Translations under genes and position numbers: made by a program
NCBI GenBank assembly: GCA_014360395.1
Contig: JACIXM010000462.1
Coordinates: forward strand, 1 to 13,979
DNA length: 13,979 bases
Origin: Actinotalea sp.
GTDB taxonomy: Bacteria; Actinomycetota; Actinomycetes; Actinomycetales; Cellulomonadaceae
Reading direction: 5' to 3'
Notes under the pieces: generated by a model
Seen by the model: the letters and a program-made list of their open reading frames with translations, nothing else
What the model was told of the DNA's origin: nothing
Database searches by the model: none
In this document: positions 1 through 6,183 of the stretch, one piece after another
Layout: every line of letters begins with the position of its first letter
Numbering within the stretch: the stretch's first letter is position 1

Positions 1-966
1 GCGCTCGCCGCGGTGCTGGCCGGCGACCCGGCGGTCCTGCTGCTCGACGAGCCGACGTCGATGCTCGACCCCGTCGCGGCGGCCCGCGTCGGTCGGGTCC
101 TCGCCGCCCGCGCCACGGGGGAGGTCGGCACGACGACGGTCCTCGTCGAGCAGCGCACGGCCGGCGTCCCCTGGCTGCCGGGGCGGACGGCGGTGCTCTC
201 CGCGGCCGGCAGGCTGGTCGCCGACGGCGCGACCGCCGACGTCCTGCCCGGCGACGTCCCGCTGCCGGTGCGGTCCCGTCGGGCACCGGGGGACGTGGTG
301 GTCCGGCTGACCGACGCGGGGTTCCGGCAGGGCGGACGTGAGGTCGTCGCCGTGCGCGGGCTGTCCCTGCGTGAGGGCGAGGTCACCGCGCTGGTCGGCT
401 GCAACGGCAGCGGCAAGTCCTCGCTGCTGCTGGGCGTCGCCGGCCTCCTCGGCGGGCGGGGCCGGCGTGCCGCCCCGGCGGTGGCCCTCGTCGTGCAGCG
501 CCCCGAGCACCAGCTGCTGGCCCGGACCGCCCTGGCGGAGGTCGCCGTCGGGCTCGGCCGGCGCGTACCCGCCCGCGACGAGGCCGCCCTGGCGGGCCTG
601 GGCGCCGTCGGGCTGGCGGACCTCGCCGAGGCGGACCCGTTCCGGATGTCCGGCGGGGAGCAGCGCCGGCTCGCCATCGCCGCGACGGCGGTGCTCGGCC
701 GGCGCGTGCTGCTCCTCGACGAGCCGACGGCGGGCCTGGACTCGCGCCGGACCGCCGACGTCGCCGGGCTCGTGGCCGCTGCGGCGGCGCAGGGCCGCGC
801 GGTCGTCCTCGCGACGCACGACCTGCGGCTGGCCCGGGCGCTCGCGGACCAGGTCGTCGTCCTGGCCGGGGGACGGGTCGTGGCGCAGGCCGGGCCGGCC
901 CTCCTCGAGGACCGCGGCGTGCTCACCGCGGCCGGCCTGGATGCGGCCACGGAGCGGGTGGCATGA
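1..966 (+). CDS. ECF-type importer, fused double ATP-binding protein (5' end missing)
   Basis: This is the cytoplasmic motor of an energy-coupling-factor vitamin or metal importer, with two ABC ATPase domains in one chain (EcfA1-EcfA2 fusion). The reading frame is open from base 1. The window begins just after the first domain's signature motif and shows its Walker B (VLLLDEPTS, residues 12-20 of the visible part). The second domain is complete: Walker A GCNGSGKS (nt 397-420), signature MSGGEQRR (nt 646-669), Walker B VLLLDEPTAGLD (nt 706 onward) and H-loop ATHD. About 321 residues are visible; the first half lies upstream. The stop overlaps the EcfT start as ATGA, so the two genes are translationally coupled. 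The substrate cannot be told without the S component. YkoEDC-type thiamine-precursor importers have this fused arrangement, but assigning that substrate here would be inference. Confidence 0.93.
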   Translation, partial: ALAAVLAGDPAVLLLDEPTSMLDPVAAARVGRVLAARATGEVGTTTVLVEQRTAGVPWLPGRTAVLSAAGRLVADGATADVLPGDVPLPVRSRRAPGDVVVRLTDAGFRQGGREVVAVRGLSLREGEVTALVGCNGSGKSSLLLGVAGLLGGRGRRAAPAVALVVQRPEHQLLARTALAEVAVGLGRRVPARDEAALAGLGAVGLADLAEADPFRMSGGEQRRLAIAATAVLGRRVLLLDEPTAGLDSRRTADVAGLVAAAAAQGRAVVLATHDLRLARALADQVVVLAGGRVVAQAGPALLEDRGVLTAAGLDAATERVA

Positions 967-1787
967 GGAGCGACGTCGGTGCCGCCCGGCCTCCGCTCGC
1001 CGTGCTGGCACGGCGGGACCCGGCCGTCCTGCTCGGTGCGACGCTCCTCGTCCCGGTGGTCCTCCTCCGTGTCCGCGAACCCGAGCCGGTCCTCGTGCTC
1101 TGGTGCGTCGCGATGGTCGCGGCGCGCGTGCTCGCCCGAGTGCCGTGGCGCCGCCTCGCGCTCGGTCAGCTGCCGTTCCTCGGGTTCGGCCTGAGCCTCG
1201 TGGCGGTCAACGCGGTGACGCGCGGCGGCGAGCCGCTCGCCCGGGTCGTGGCCGCTCTGGGCCCGCTCGAGATCACCGACGTGGGTCTGCGCACCGGGGT
1301 CGCCCTCGCCGCGCGGACGCTCGTCGTCGGCGTCTGCGCCCTGGCTTTCCTGCAGGTGGCGGAGCCGGGGAGGCTCCTGGGCTCGCTGCACCAGGTGGCG
1401 CGCCTGCCGATCCGGCCGACCGTCGCCCTCACCGCCGCCCACCGGTTGCTGGAGGACCTGCCGGCGGAGTGGCTGACGGTGCGACGGGCCCACGCCCTGC
1501 GCGCGCCCGTGCCCGATCCGCGGCGTGTCGTCGAGGCCGCGATCCCCGCCGAGGCGCCCCGCCTGCCCGCCTCGCCGTCGGCGCTCGGACGGGCGTCGTT
1601 CGCCCTGCTGGCCACGGGCATCCGGCGCTCGGAGCGGATGGCGGTCGCCCTGGAGTCACGTGCCCTGGGTGCGCTGGGCCGGGGCGAGCGGACCGTGTGG
1701 CGGCCCGCGCGGGCGGACCGGTGGGACGCCGTCGTGGTGCTCGTCGTCCTGCTCGCCTGCGGGGTGGTGGCCGCCCTCGCGACCTGA
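963..1787 (+). CDS. ecfT: ECF transporter transmembrane protein EcfT (CbiQ family)
   Basis: EcfT is the membrane scaffold that couples the two ATPase domains to an S component. The 274-residue protein has hydrophobic stretches near the N-terminus (LLGATLLVPVVLL, VLWCVAMVAARVLA), further segments in the middle, and a last membrane helix at the C-terminus (AVVVLVVLLACGVVAAL). The two cytoplasmic coupling motifs of the family appear as RRAHALRA (residues 174-181) and ESRALG (231-236). These correspond to the paired Ala-Arg-Gly motifs that sit in the ATPase grooves, with RAH and RAL replacing the textbook ARG. The ATG overlaps the stop of the ATPase gene by 4 nt and has no Shine-Dalgarno of its own, which fits translational coupling. 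It ends 58 nt before the convergent trhA gene. Confidence 0.9.
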   Translation: MRSDVGAARPPLAVLARRDPAVLLGATLLVPVVLLRVREPEPVLVLWCVAMVAARVLARVPWRRLALGQLPFLGFGLSLVAVNAVTRGGEPLARVVAALGPLEITDVGLRTGVALAARTLVVGVCALAFLQVAEPGRLLGSLHQVARLPIRPTVALTAAHRLLEDLPAEWLTVRRAHALRAPVPDPRRVVEAAIPAEAPRLPASPSALGRASFALLATGIRRSERMAVALESRALGALGRGERTVWRPARADRWDAVVVLVVLLACGVVAALAT

Positions 1788-1811
1788 GGCGTCGTCACGC
1801 CGGCACGTGCG

Positions 1812-1843
1812 CCCGGGCCTCACGCCGCGGCGTGCACCCCGGG
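1812..1843. terminator. Hairpin between the convergent ecfT and trhA genes
   Basis: Outer arms CCCGGG (1812-1817 and 1838-1843) enclose 3-nt internal loops and a perfect 14-nt palindrome CACGCCGCGGCGTG (1821-1834). The structure fills most of the 58-nt gap between the two stop codons and is symmetric, so it could end transcripts from both sides. There is no U-tract, which is common in high-GC actinobacteria. Confidence 0.5.
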
Positions 1844-1845
1844 TC

Positions 1846-2565
1846 TCAGCCCCCGGTGTGCACCGCGATCGTCACGGCGGCGTAGTGGCACGCGTAGCCC
1901 ACCACGGTGAGCACGTGGAACACCTCGTGGAAGCCGAACCAGCGCGGGCTCGGGTTGGGACGCTTCGTGCCGTACACGACGGCGCCGGCCGTGTACGCCA
2001 GGCCACCCGCGGCGACGAGCCAGGCGATCGCGGCACCGCCGGACGCCGCGAACTCCGGCAGGAACCACACGGCCACCCACCCGAGGGCGACGTAGACGGG
2101 GACGTAGAACCAGCGCGGTGCGTGGAGCCAGAACACCCGCGCGAGGAGCCCGGCGACGGCCCCGGACCACACGATGACCAGCAGGTTGCGGTTGAGCGGC
2201 CACGGCAGCAGCAGCGCGGTGAGCGGCGTGTACGTGCCGGCGATGATGAGGAAGATGTTCGTGTGGTCCAGGCGCCGCAGGACCGCGCCCGTCCGCGGGG
2301 ACCACGTCCCGCGGTGGTAGACCGCCGAGGTGCCGAAGAGCAGGATGGCGCTCACGCCGAACACGGACGAGGTGACCTTGCCGGCCGTCGTCGGCGCCGT
2401 GATCACGAGCAGGACCGACGCGACGACCACGAGCGGGGTCACGCCGGCGTGGATCCAGCCGCGCAGCCGCGGCTTGATGGCGTCGAGCGCGCCCCCGACG
2501 TGCGGTGAGTGCGCGGCTGTCGGCTCGTCGGCGGTGCGTCCGCTGCTGCCCGTGGGCACGGTCAT
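1846..2565 (-). CDS. trhA: TrhA / hemolysin III family membrane protein (PAQR superfamily)
   Basis: This is a 239-residue polytopic inner-membrane protein of the HlyIII/TrhA family, implicated in membrane homeostasis. Members are metal-dependent seven-helix proteins related to eukaryotic adiponectin receptors. The expected motifs are present: SAVYH (residues 80-84, metal-ligand His84), DHTNIFLIIAGTYTPL (100-115), and the C-terminal HEVFH (His213 and His217), which supplies the other two metal ligands. The frame is open 65 codons further upstream, but the ATG at 2565 is chosen because GGAGGG lies 5 nt before it and the upstream residues are low-complexity and run through the palindrome. It is divergent from the prenyltransferase gene, with a 28-bp palindrome between them. 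Haemolytic activity should not be assumed from the family name. Confidence 0.9.
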   Translation of the reverse strand: MTVPTGSSGRTADEPTAAHSPHVGGALDAIKPRLRGWIHAGVTPLVVVASVLLVITAPTTAGKVTSSVFGVSAILLFGTSAVYHRGTWSPRTGAVLRRLDHTNIFLIIAGTYTPLTALLLPWPLNRNLLVIVWSGAVAGLLARVFWLHAPRWFYVPVYVALGWVAVWFLPEFAASGGAAIAWLVAAGGLAYTAGAVVYGTKRPNPSPRWFGFHEVFHVLTVVGYACHYAAVTIAVHTGG

Positions 2566-2570
2566 GCTCA

Positions 2571-2576
2571 CCCTCC
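2571..2576 (-). promoter_or_regulatory. Shine-Dalgarno that fixes the trhA start
   Basis: On the minus strand GGAGGG lies 5 nt before the ATG at 2565. This picks the 239-residue form over the 304-residue open frame. Confidence 0.75.
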
Positions 2577-2662
2577 GGTCCTCCCTGTGGTCCGCCCGCG
2601 CTCGCCGCGGGCCGCGGGGGGCGTCCCGCGCCCAGCCTGCCACGCGCGCCCACCCGCGCACA

Positions 2663-2690
2663 GAGTAACCTACGGATCCGTAGGTTACTC
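2663..2690. promoter_or_regulatory. Perfect 28-bp palindrome, probable operator of the divergent pair
   Basis: The half-sequence GAGTAACCTACGGA is followed by its exact reverse complement, centred on GGATCC. The core half-site ACCTACGG occurs at 2668-2675 and inverted at 2678-2685. A third, direct copy CCGTAGGT is at 2693-2700. The palindrome lies 98-125 nt from the trhA start and 88-115 nt from the prenyltransferase start. It also contains TANNNT -10-like hexamers on both strands (TAGGTT and TAACCT), so it may overlap divergent promoters. It is much more AT-rich than its surroundings. Its form suits a dimeric TetR-type repressor; which protein binds is unknown. Confidence 0.65.
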
Positions 2691-2777
2691 CCCCGTAGGT
2701 CCCGTACGGAGGGCGGCGCGGCGGTCCGGTCGGCGCTACCGTGTGTCCGTCCCGGACCACGCTCGGAGGATCGCTGC

Positions 2778-3539
2778 ATGCGCCTGCCCCACCCGATCTA
2801 CGGGCTGTACGAGCGCCGGCTGGCCGCGTCCCTGCCGAAGGACGCCGTCCCCCGGCACATCGGCGTGATCCTGGACGGGAACCGGCGGTGGGCCCGCAGC
2901 CTGGGGGAGTCGGCGTCGCACGGGCACCGGCGCGGTGCGGACAAGATCGCCGAGCTCCTCGAGTGGTCCGAGGAGGCCGGCGTCCAGGTGGTCACCCTGT
3001 GGATGCTCTCCACGGACAACCTCTCCCGCGCCTCGGACGAGCTGGACCAGCTCCTGGCGATCATCCAGGACGCGGTCGCCGACCTGGCCGCCCGCGGGCG
3101 CTGGCGGCTGCAGGCGGTCGGGGCCCTGGACCTGCTGCCTCCCGAGGCGGCACAGACGCTCCGCGAGGCCCAGCGGCGGACCGCCGGCATCGAGGGCCTG
3201 CACGTCAACGTCGCCGTCGGCTACGGGGGACGCCGGGAGATCGCCGACGCCGTGCGGTCGCTGCTGCGGGCCCACGCCGAGAGCGGCACCGCCCTGGAGG
3301 ACCTCGCCGAGACCTTCGACGTCGCGCACATCGCCGAGCACCTCTACACCAAGGGGCAGCCGGACCCCGACCTGGTCATCCGCACCTCGGGGGAGCAGAG
3401 GCTCGGCGGCTTCCTGCTCTGGCAGAGCGTGCACACCGAGTTCTACTTCTGCGAGGCCTACTGGCCCGACTTCCGGCGGGTGGACTTCCTGCGCGCGCTG
3501 CGCAGCTACGCCCAGCGGGAGCGCCGCCTCGGCCGCTGA
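2778..3539 (+). CDS. Short-chain cis-prenyltransferase, Z-farnesyl diphosphate synthase-like (isoprenyl transferase)
   Basis: This cytosolic enzyme of the UPP synthase family condenses isopentenyl diphosphate onto an allylic primer with Z geometry. Its product feeds long polyprenyl phosphates, the lipid carriers of cell-wall synthesis. Family motifs in order: GVILDGNRRWAR with catalytic Asp33, GHRRGADKI, LSTDNLSR near residues 77-84, GYGGRREI, and C-terminal DPDLVIRTSGEQR followed by FLLWQS. At 253 residues it closely resembles the remembered M. tuberculosis Rv1086 C15 (Z-FPP) synthase, including the N-terminal PIYGLYERRL-type start. A bulky Met76 sits where Rv1086 has the Leu thought to limit chain length. 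The ATG at 2778 has CGGAGGA 7 nt upstream; the frame is open further upstream, but that part crosses the palindrome. The alternative is a long-chain undecaprenyl or decaprenyl synthase. Confidence 0.92.
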   Translation: MRLPHPIYGLYERRLAASLPKDAVPRHIGVILDGNRRWARSLGESASHGHRRGADKIAELLEWSEEAGVQVVTLWMLSTDNLSRASDELDQLLAIIQDAVADLAARGRWRLQAVGALDLLPPEAAQTLREAQRRTAGIEGLHVNVAVGYGGRREIADAVRSLLRAHAESGTALEDLAETFDVAHIAEHLYTKGQPDPDLVIRTSGEQRLGGFLLWQSVHTEFYFCEAYWPDFRRVDFLRALRSYAQRERRLGR

Positions 3540-3600
3540 CGGCTGAGCCGCGCCGCCGTCGTCCGCCGTCGGGCCGGCGCCGTGGGTGACCGGACTGCTG

Positions 3601-3629
3601 CGCCCAGGTGAACACCCCGCACCCGGGCG
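3601..3629 (+). terminator. Candidate hairpin after the prenyltransferase gene
   Basis: CGCCCAGGTG (3601-3610) pairs with CACCCGGGCG (3620-3629), giving nine pairs and one A-C mismatch around a 9-nt loop, 61 nt after the stop. There is no U-tract. It may be an intrinsic terminator separating this gene from the phoH2 leader. Confidence 0.35.
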
Positions 3630-3673
3630 TGTCGGACGGCGTGTCAGGACGCGCGACGCGGCGACGGCGGGGT

Positions 3674-3679
3674 TACGTT
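3674..3679 (+). promoter_or_regulatory. Possible -10 element for the phoH2 leader
   Basis: TACGTT fits the actinobacterial TANNNT -10 pattern and lies in a rare AT-containing patch (GGTTACGTTCCGGGTATCAG, 3671-3690), about 46 nt before the 33-codon ORF. No convincing -35 box is seen, so this is tentative. Confidence 0.3.
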
Positions 3680-3719
3680 CCGGGTATCAGGACGACGCCC
3701 GTCGTTCTCGGGAGGCCCC

Positions 3720-3821
3720 ATGGAGCACAGGCTCCGGGAAGGGGGCCGGACCCGGCCCTCGTGGCCGACCGACCCCCACCCAGCCGTCGACCGCCGGATC
3801 ACCGGCGGGCGGTGGCGCTGA
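3720..3821 (+). CDS. Possible 33-residue leader ORF upstream of phoH2
   Basis: An ATG at 3720 is preceded by GGAGG (3711-3715) with a rather tight 4-nt spacer. It opens a 33-codon frame ending at TGA 3819-3821, 31 nt before the phoH2 GTG. The peptide is basic and rich in Arg, Pro and Gly, with no recognisable domain. The ORF contains two strong hairpins: GGGCCGG/CCGGCCC (3743-3758) and CCGCCGG/CCGGCGG (3791-3808, ATCA loop). Mycobacterial phoH2 is known to be preceded by a small antitoxin-like gene, phoAT. This ORF is in the corresponding place, but I see no basis for calling it homologous. It could be a regulatory leader peptide or chance. Confidence 0.3.
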   Translation: MEHRLREGGRTRPSWPTDPHPAVDRRITGGRWR

Positions 3822-3852
3822 GCGGCGCAGAGCGCGCCGGAGGGAGCCTGCC

Positions 3853-5217
3853 GTGGCCACGCCAGACCGTACGACCCGTACGACCGTCGAGGACCAGGAC
3901 CCCCAGGTGCGGCGCACGTTCGTGCTCGACACGTCCGTCCTCCTCTCCGACCCCCGCGCCATGCTCCGCTTCGCCGAGCACGCCGTCGTCCTCCCCGTCG
4001 TCGTCATCACCGAGCTCGAGGCGAAGCGCCACCACGCCGAGCTCGGGTACTTCGCCCGCAGCGCCCTGCGGCACCTCGACGAGCTGCGCGTCCAGCACGG
4101 CCGGCTCGACGAGGCGGTGCCCGTCGGCGACCAGGGCGGCACGCTGCGGGTCGAGCTCAACCACGTCGACCCGCAGGTGCTGCCCGCGGGCTTCCGCCTC
4201 GGGGACAACGACACCCGCATCCTCGCGGTGGCGCGCAACCTCGCCGACGAGGGCGCCGACGTCACGCTCGTCTCCAAGGACCTGCCGCTGCGCGTCAAGG
4301 CCTCCGCGGTCGGCCTGACCGCCGAGGAGTACCGGGCCGAGCTGGCCGTGGACTCCGGCTGGACCGGCATCGCCCACCTGCAGCTGGCCGACTCGCAGAT
4401 GGCCGAGCTGTTCACGGCGGAGCAGGTCGACCTCGCCGACGTCGACCTCACCGGCCAGGACACCGGCCCGCTGCTGTGCCACACGGGCGCGGTCGTGACG
4501 TCGACGCGCGGCTCCGCGCTCGCGCGGGTCACCGCGGACAAGCGGCTGCAGCTCGTCCGCGGCGACCGCGACGTCTTCGGCGTCCACGGGCGCAGCGCCG
4601 AGCAGCGCATCGCGATCGACCTGCTCATGGACGAGGAGATCGGGATCGTCTCCCTCGGCGGCCGGGCCGGGACCGGGAAGTCGGCGCTGGCGCTGTGCGC
4701 AGGGCTGGACGCGGTGCTCGAGCGGCGGCAGCACCGCAAGGTCATGGTCTTCCGGCCGCTGTACGCCGTCGGTGGCCAGGAGCTCGGCTACCTGCCCGGC
4801 ACCGAGGCCGAGAAGATGAACCCCTGGGCCCAGGCGGTGTTCGACACCCTCGGCGCCCTCGTGGCGCCGGAGGTCGTCGAGGAGGTCATGGCCCGCGACC
4901 TGCTCGAGGTCCTGCCGCTGACGCACATCCGCGGCCGGTCCCTGCACGACGCGTTCGTCATCGTCGACGAGGCCCAGTCGCTCGAGCGGAACGTGCTGCT
5001 GACGGTCCTGTCGCGGATCGGCCAGAACTCCCGCGTCGTGCTCACCCACGACGTCGCCCAGCGCGACAACCTGCGCGTCGGGCGGCACGACGGCGTCGCG
5101 GCGGTCATCGAGGCGCTCAAGGGGCACCCGCTCTTCGCGCACGTCACGCTGACCCGGTCCGAGCGGTCGCCGGTGGCCGCCCTGGTCACGGAGATGCTGG
5201 AGGGCATCGAGTCCTGA
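3853..5217 (+). CDS. phoH2: PhoH2: PIN-domain RNase fused to PhoH ATPase
   Basis: This cytosolic 454-residue protein joins a PIN ribonuclease to a PhoH-type RNA-dependent ATPase/helicase. Characterised mycobacterial PhoH2 unwinds and cleaves RNA. The PIN acidic residues are visible: Asp26 in [12 protein letters not shown], Glu54 in [11 protein letters not shown], Asp118/Asp120 in GDNDTR and Asp143 in SKDLPLR. The C-terminal half has Walker [10 protein letters not shown] (269-277, Lys276) and Walker [11 protein letters not shown] (Asp372/Glu373). Length is close to the M. tuberculosis homologue, so both domains appear complete. The GTG at 3853 follows GGAGG (3839-3843) by 9 nt, and the PIN domain begins soon after. 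The frame stays open to 3586, but the upstream part looks non-coding. Expression may depend on the long leader with the small ORF. It is convergent with the DUF6448 gene. Confidence 0.92.
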   Translation: MATPDRTTRTTVEDQDPQVRRTFVLDTSVLLSDPRAMLRFAEHAVVLPVVVITELEAKRHHAELGYFARSALRHLDELRVQHGRLDEAVPVGDQGGTLRVELNHVDPQVLPAGFRLGDNDTRILAVARNLADEGADVTLVSKDLPLRVKASAVGLTAEEYRAELAVDSGWTGIAHLQLADSQMAELFTAEQVDLADVDLTGQDTGPLLCHTGAVVTSTRGSALARVTADKRLQLVRGDRDVFGVHGRSAEQRIAIDLLMDEEIGIVSLGGRAGTGKSALALCAGLDAVLERRQHRKVMVFRPLYAVGGQELGYLPGTEAEKMNPWAQAVFDTLGALVAPEVVEEVMARDLLEVLPLTHIRGRSLHDAFVIVDEAQSLERNVLLTVLSRIGQNSRVVLTHDVAQRDNLRVGRHDGVAAVIEALKGHPLFAHVTLTRSERSPVAALVTEMLEGIES

Positions 5218-5245
5218 GGCCGCCCGGCCGTCCGCGGCCCACGCG

Positions 5246-5298
5246 ACGGATCGGGGAAGGTCGGGGGCGGTAGGCGCCACCGACCTTCCCCGATCCGT
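5246..5298. terminator. Perfect 19-bp stem, bidirectional terminator
   Basis: ACGGATCGGGGAAGGTCGG (5246-5264) and its exact reverse complement (5280-5298) enclose a second 4-bp stem (5266-5269 with 5275-5278) and a 5-nt loop. It sits between the stop of phoH2 (5217) and the stop of the convergent DUF6448 gene (5322), so it can serve both transcripts. No poly-U tract follows on either side. Confidence 0.85.
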
Positions 5299-5321
5299 GA
5301 CGACCACTCGCCCCGGTCGGG

Positions 5322-5966
5322 TCACTCCGGGTGGTCGCGCAGGAGCGCGGCGGGCCCGTGCTCGCCGTGCGCTCCGTGCTCGTGGCGGTCGCTGTGCGCG
5401 TGGCCGTGCTGGGGGCCGTGCTCGTGCGCGGCGCCGGGGGCGCCGTGACCGGCCGCGTGGATCGCCGAGTGCACCCCGTGGGCCCAGACCTGCACCCCGA
5501 GCATCGCCTCGACCCACCGCCGTGCCTGGGGGACGCCCGCCGCGGCGTCGTCGGCGGCGGCCATCGCCGCGCCGACCCGGCGCTCCGCCTCCGAGCGCAC
5601 CTCCTCGGTGAGCAGCGCGACGAGGTCGGACACGTCGCCGTCGGCCAGCGCCCGCTCGGCCAGCGCCCGCTCGGCCAGCGGGATGGCGGGACCGACGTCC
5701 AGGCCGGCCGGCTTGAGCCCCGTGAAGGCGGCCCCCTCGCCGGCCCGGTGCACCCGCACCGCGGTCTCGAAGAGCAGCCGGTCGGCGACCTCGCGCGCGG
5801 TCGGGCTCTCCCGTCGCGCGGTGCGGACGAGCGCGAAGACCTCGCGCACCTCGTCCTCGCCGTCGGCGTGGACGTAGGGCAGGAGGAGGTTGACGTCGTC
5901 GGCCTCGAGCGCGTCGCGTGCCGCCGTCACGACGGGGCCGTCCAGGGAGTCGCAGTGCGGGGGCAT
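5322..5966 (-). CDS. DUF6448 family protein with histidine-rich C-terminal tail
   Basis: The function is unknown. The N-terminal two-thirds match what I remember of the DUF6448 family: the opening MPPHCDSLDGPVVTAARDAL, then NLLLPYV, FETAVRVHRAGEGA and FTGLKPAGLDVGPAIPLA. It looks soluble and largely helical, without a signal peptide or membrane segment. The last 52 of 214 residues hold 14 histidines, many as HEH, HGHAH or HGEH, which suggests binding of a transition metal such as nickel, zinc or copper; this is inference. Residues around LAERALAERALAD come from a 15-bp tandem repeat. The ATG at 5966 has GAGGA 6-7 nt upstream. It is separated from fumC upstream by two overlapping hairpins, so it probably has its own transcript. 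A conserved His-Cys pair at residues 4-5 could also be a metal site. Confidence 0.8.
   Translation of the reverse strand: MPPHCDSLDGPVVTAARDALEADDVNLLLPYVHADGEDEVREVFALVRTARRESPTAREVADRLLFETAVRVHRAGEGAAFTGLKPAGLDVGPAIPLAERALAERALADGDVSDLVALLTEEVRSEAERRVGAAMAAADDAAAGVPQARRWVEAMLGVQVWAHGVHSAIHAAGHGAPGAAHEHGPQHGHAHSDRHEHGAHGEHGPAALLRDHPE
5641..5680. repeat. 15-bp tandem repeat inside the DUF6448 gene
   Basis: The 15-nt unit TCGGCCAGCGCCCGC occurs twice in full (5641-5655, 5656-5670) and a third time in part (5671-5680). On the minus strand it encodes repeated Ala-Glu-Arg-Ala-Leu. It stays in frame, so copy-number change would add or remove five helix-forming residues. Confidence 0.8.
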
Positions 5967-6090
5967 GGCGGGTCCTCTCGACCCGTCCAGCGTCCGCCCC
6001 CACAGCGCCGGGGCAGAAGGGACCGACGTCCCGGCGCGCGCTCACGTGGGCACCTGTGCGGAGCCCGTGGACCGTCATCCGGCTCAGCCG

Positions 6091-6135
6091 CTCCCCACGA
6101 GCCCCTCACGCCGGCGCCGACCGGCTCGTGGGGAG
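6091..6135 (-). terminator. Second hairpin downstream of fumC (competes with the first)
   Basis: CTCCCCACGAGCC (6091-6103) pairs perfectly over 13 bp with GGCTCGTGGGGAG (6123-6135), leaving a 19-nt loop. Bases 6127-6135 are also used by the neighbouring hairpin 6127-6171, so only one of the two can form at a time. It may be a backup terminator or an alternative fold controlling read-through from fumC into the DUF6448 gene. Confidence 0.55.
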
Positions 6136-6171
6136 GGCCCGGCCCGCGCTGTGACTCGGGCCCTCCCCACG
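6127..6171 (-). terminator. fumC terminator hairpin
   Basis: CGTGGGGAGGGCCCG (6127-6141) pairs perfectly over 15 bp with CGGGCCCTCCCCACG (6157-6171) around a 15-nt loop. On the minus strand it is the first structure met, 12 nt after the fumC stop. There is no U-tract, but the stem is very stable and the position is typical for a terminator. Confidence 0.7.
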
Positions 6172-6183
6172 TGGCGAGTCGGG

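Noticed and set aside
2566..2760. 65-codon N-terminal extension of trhA
   Set aside because: It has no Shine-Dalgarno, runs through the palindrome and is not part of the HlyIII family; the ATG at 2565 has a good Shine-Dalgarno.
3864..3885. Short direct repeat CGTACGACC x2 at the beginning of phoH2
   Set aside because: It encodes a simple Arg-Thr-Thr repeat in the disordered N-terminus and is too short to call a regulatory or mobile element.
3799..6078. 759-codon minus-strand open frame
   Set aside because: It is antisense to phoH2 and crosses the perfect terminator and the DUF6448 gene in another frame; Arg-rich low-complexity translation typical of high-GC shadows.
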